A stretch of 33,343 nt of DNA, taken from NCBI RefSeq assembly GCF_000367365.1, contig NZ_BARF01000150.1, forward strand, positions 1-33,343, in the 5' to 3' direction. The first letter of the stretch is position 1; the number at the start of each line of letters is the position of its first letter. Below, piece by piece: positions 31,264-33,343 of the stretch. The notes below the pieces were generated by a model. The model saw nothing but the letters and a program-made list of their open reading frames with translations, did not search any database and was not told where the DNA came from. The position numbers and the translations under genes were made by a program. Origin of the DNA: Streptomyces prunicolor NBRC 13075 (GTDB taxonomy: Bacteria; Actinomycetota; Actinomycetes; Streptomycetales; Streptomycetaceae).

Positions 31264-31345
31264 CGTGATCCTCACTCCTTCGGTGGCGAGTCCGCACGGA
31301 GCGTCGTGATCGTCACTCGTTAGATGGCGACTCCGCACCGAGCGT
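31264..31345. repeat. Two tandem 41-base repeats with GTGA-N3-TCAC dyads
   Basis: Units at 31264-31304 and 31305-31345 share about 35 of 41 bases. Each contains GTGA-N3-TCAC (31265-31275 and 31306-31316), 41 bases apart. They lie between the divergent DUF6299 and DUF5999 genes and look like a paired operator. The remaining spacer (31208-31492) holds no other gene. Confidence 0.6.
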
Positions 31346-31492
31346 CGTGGAACGGTCCGAGTGTTGTCCGCGTGTTGTCACGCTTCACAGCAGGCGGTTC
31401 CGATGAGTTCGCGGCGGGAGGATGGTCTGTATATGCGATGCGGGCGGTGACGGAGCCGCCGGAACGGATCGCATCCGACGTGGAGGTACGCC

Positions 31493-31693
31493 ATGTGTTC
31501 CCACCAGTCCTCGTGCCCCGTGACCGCCGCCGACACCACCACCCCGCACATCGTCTCCGCCCACCCCGAACAGGGCTGGACGCTGCTGTGCGACGGCGCG
31601 ATCGTCTTCGACGACCTGGGCGCCGTGCTTCCCGACGGCCGGATCGTCGCCCCGCACCGGGTGCCGGCGGACCGACTCGCCGTCGCCGCCTGA
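31493..31693 (+). CDS. DUF5999 family small protein
   Basis: The 66-residue product begins MCSHQSSCP and contains HPEQGWTLLCDG and LLPDGRIVAPH-type segments, which I recognise as DUF5999, a short, Cys-containing family common in Streptomyces. Three Cys (2, 8, 33) and several His could bind a metal, but that is speculation. ATG at 31493 has TGGAGGT six bases upstream. No function is known. Confidence 0.85.
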   Translation: MCSHQSSCPVTAADTTTPHIVSAHPEQGWTLLCDGAIVFDDLGAVLPDGRIVAPHRVPADRLAVAA

Positions 31694-31751
31694 CCGTTCC
31701 CGCCCTCGCCGCGCTCCACGGACCGTAGCGGTTCGGTGTAGCGCACCCGAG

Positions 31752-31790
31752 GTGACCAGCAGCGATGCCGTCGGCCTAAGATGATCAACG
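31752..31790 (+). promoter_or_regulatory. Candidate leaderless promoter of the PaaX-type gene
   Basis: GTGACC (31752-31757), 19 bases, then TAAGAT (31777-31782) would start transcription at about 31789-31790, exactly at the in-frame GTG. No ribosome binding site precedes either start, which supports leaderless translation. Confidence 0.4.
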
Positions 31791-32608
31791 TGTCCGACCA
31801 GCATGCTCCACGGTCTCTCATCGTCACGCTCTACGGCGCGTACGGCCGCTTCGTGCCCGGCCCGGTTCCGGTCGCGGAACTGATCCGGCTCCTGGCCGCG
31901 GCCGACGTCGACGCGCCCTCCGTGCGCTCGTCGGTGTCCCGCCTCAAACGGCGCGGGCTGCTCCTGCCCGCCCGTACGGCAGAGGGCGCCGCCGGGTACC
32001 GACTCTCGCCCGAGGCACGGCAGTTGCTCGACGACGGCGACCGCCGCGTCTACGCGACCACACCCCCGGAGGACGAGGGCTGGGTGCTCGCGGTGTTCTC
32101 CGTACCCGAGTCCGAGCGCCAGAAGCGGCACGTCCTGCGCTCCCGGCTGTCCGGCCTCGGCTTCGGCACCGCCGCCCCGGGCGTGTGGATCGCACCCGCC
32201 CGCCTGTACGAGGAGACCCGGCACATCCTCAAACGGCTGCGCCTCGACCCGTACGTCGACTTCTTCCGCGGTGAGCACCTCGGCTTCGCGGCGACCGCCG
32301 AGGCCGTGGCCCGCTGGTGGGACCTGCCCGCGATCGCCGACCGGCACCAGGCGTTCCTCGACCGCCACGCGCGCGTGCTGCACGACTGGGAGCAGCGCGC
32401 GGACACCCCGCCCGAGGACGCGTACCGCGACTATCTCCTCGCCCTGGACTCCTGGCGCCATCTCCCCTACGCCGACCCCGGACTGCCCGCGAGCCTGCTC
32501 CCCCGGGACTGGCCGGGCGCCCGCTCGGCGGAGGTGTTCCGAGCGCTGCACGAGCGGCTGCGGGACGCCGGGGCGGTGTTCGCGGGGGTGCGGCCGCAGT
32601 CGCCGTAG
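31790..32608 (+). CDS. PaaX family transcriptional regulator
   Basis: From GTG at 31790 the product is 272 residues (275 from the ATG at 31781). An N-terminal winged helix (about 1-75; VRSSVSRLKRRGLL is the recognition region) is followed by the central and C-terminal PaaX domains (GWVLAVFSVPESERQKRH and the GTAAPGVWIAP segment). PaaX of other bacteria represses phenylacetate degradation and responds to phenylacetyl-CoA, but Streptomyces have several members with other targets and no paa genes lie here. I prefer the GTG because it follows a good -10 box at leaderless distance. Targets are unknown; it stands alone between DUF5999 and cysC. Confidence 0.88.
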   Translation: MSDQHAPRSLIVTLYGAYGRFVPGPVPVAELIRLLAAADVDAPSVRSSVSRLKRRGLLLPARTAEGAAGYRLSPEARQLLDDGDRRVYATTPPEDEGWVLAVFSVPESERQKRHVLRSRLSGLGFGTAAPGVWIAPARLYEETRHILKRLRLDPYVDFFRGEHLGFAATAEAVARWWDLPAIADRHQAFLDRHARVLHDWEQRADTPPEDAYRDYLLALDSWRHLPYADPGLPASLLPRDWPGARSAEVFRALHERLRDAGAVFAGVRPQSP

Positions 32609-32649
32609 CGGCCGATCATGAACAGTTCATGGCGAAAGGGTGCGACCTC

Positions 32650-32678
32650 TTGCGCACCGCCTGTCACTCAGCTAAACC
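32650..32678 (+). promoter_or_regulatory. Possible promoter of cysC
   Basis: TTGCGC (32650-32655), 17 bases, then TAAACC (32673-32678) is a moderate match to consensus. A small hairpin (CGACGA/TCGTCG) lies downstream at 32722-32739 in the would-be leader. Confidence 0.3.
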
Positions 32679-32762
32679 TCAGCTTCTTTAGCAGGTCCTC
32701 TCAGAGTTCTTACCTAGCCTTCGACGACGTCGCTCGTCGGGTAAGAAAGAGGACTGTTGCGC

Positions 32763-33314
32763 ATGACCACCACGGCACGGGCTCAGGGAGCCACCGTCTG
32801 GCTCACCGGACTGCCGAGCGCGGGTAAGACGACGATCGCCCAACATCTCGGGGAGCGACTGAGAGCCGAGGGACATCGCGTGGAGGTCCTCGACGGCGAC
32901 GAGGTGCGCCGCTTCCTCTCGGCCGGCCTCGGCTTCTCCCGCGAGGACCGCAACACCAATGTCCAGCGCATCGGCCTCGTCTCCGAGGTGCTCGCCCGCA
33001 ACGGTGTCCTGACGCTCGTCCCGGTCATCGCGCCGTACGCCGACAGCCGCGAGGCCGTCCGCAAGCGCCACGAGGCGAGCGGGACGCCGTACATCGAGGT
33101 CCATGTCGCGACCCCCGTCGAGGTGTGCAGCGACCGCGACGTCAAGGGCCTCTACGCCCGCCAGGCCGCGGGCCACCTCACCGGCCTGACCGGCGTCGAC
33201 GACCCGTACGAGCCGCCCACCGACCCGGCGCTCACCCTGCCGACGCAGACGCAGAGCCCGCAGGAGTCGGCGGACGCGGTGTACGCGGTGCTGTCCGAGC
33301 GGGGGTTGGTGTGA
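32763..33314 (+). CDS. cysC: Adenylylsulfate (APS) kinase
   Basis: The 183-residue product phosphorylates adenylylsulfate to PAPS with ATP in sulfate assimilation. Motifs visible: P-loop GLPSAGKTT, DGDEVRRF, FSREDRNTNVQRIG, and the C-terminal KGLYARQAAG...GVDDPYEPP signature. Length is that of a normal single-domain APS kinase. ATG at 32763 is preferred because GAGGA lies nine bases upstream; the TTG at 32757 is too close to it. The stop overlaps the next start as GTGA, so the downstream gene is coupled. This looks like ordinary housekeeping sulfur metabolism next to the T7SS region. Confidence 0.95.
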   Translation: MTTTARAQGATVWLTGLPSAGKTTIAQHLGERLRAEGHRVEVLDGDEVRRFLSAGLGFSREDRNTNVQRIGLVSEVLARNGVLTLVPVIAPYADSREAVRKRHEASGTPYIEVHVATPVEVCSDRDVKGLYARQAAGHLTGLTGVDDPYEPPTDPALTLPTQTQSPQESADAVYAVLSERGLV

Positions 33315-33343
33315 GCGCGGTGCCGACCACAGAAGCCTTCACG
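33311..33343 (+). CDS. Start of a gene coupled to cysC, cut by the window edge
   Basis: GTG at 33311 opens a frame of 11 codons (VSAVPTTEAFT) to the last base, overlapping the cysC stop by four bases. In Streptomyces cysC is commonly followed by cysD (sulfate adenylyltransferase subunit), so that is the best guess, but 11 residues cannot prove it. Confidence 0.5.
   Translation, partial: MSAVPTTEAFT

Overview
The window is very GC-rich, uses GTG and TTG starts, has dense genes with GGAGG-type ribosome binding sites, and carries families typical of Streptomyces (DUF5999, DUF6299, AAWKG-type proteins, an acidic WLTEDEDVWG tail). It is most likely a Streptomyces chromosome or that of a close relative. 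About 29 kb of the 33 kb is one type VII (ESX/T7SS) secretion locus.

Leftward block, 20201 down to the left edge: eccD, eccB, a pair of WXG100 proteins, a small helical protein, a repeat-rich AAWKG-type protein, a YbaB/EbfC-like protein, a third WXG-type protein and a giant gene. The giant gene starts at 11385 and is open through the left edge. That gives 3,795 codons with no stop in the frame I translated. It looks like the effector of the locus. It has a helical N-terminal region, a Pro/Thr linker, a long Ser/Thr/Asn linker, a metzincin-like HExxHxxGxxD site, a very long middle part I do not recognise, coiled coils, and an OTU-like cysteine protease motif near the left edge. Its real C-terminus lies outside the window.

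Rightward and right-hand part: eccC (three FtsK-like ATPase domains) diverges from eccD and ends at a strong shared terminator facing mycP. mycP (mycosin protease) and an unusual eccA (beta-helix fused to two AAA+ domains) form a leftward pair joined by an ATGA overlap. eccA diverges from a membrane-anchored B-type lectin gene, which converges on a secreted DUF6299 gene at another perfect hairpin. Next come DUF5999, a PaaX-family regulator, cysC (APS kinase) and the first 11 codons of a coupled gene. These last genes look like ordinary flanking chromosome.

How it fits together: EccB, EccC and EccD form the membrane machine, MycP is its membrane-anchored protease, and EccA is the likely cytosolic ATPase or chaperone. 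The WXG100 pair is the presumed core substrate or carrier. The YbaB-like, third WXG and giant genes look like an effector module with its own chaperone and carrier. I see no eccE and no obvious immunity gene in the window. I see no tRNA, rRNA, CRISPR array, transposase or integrase.
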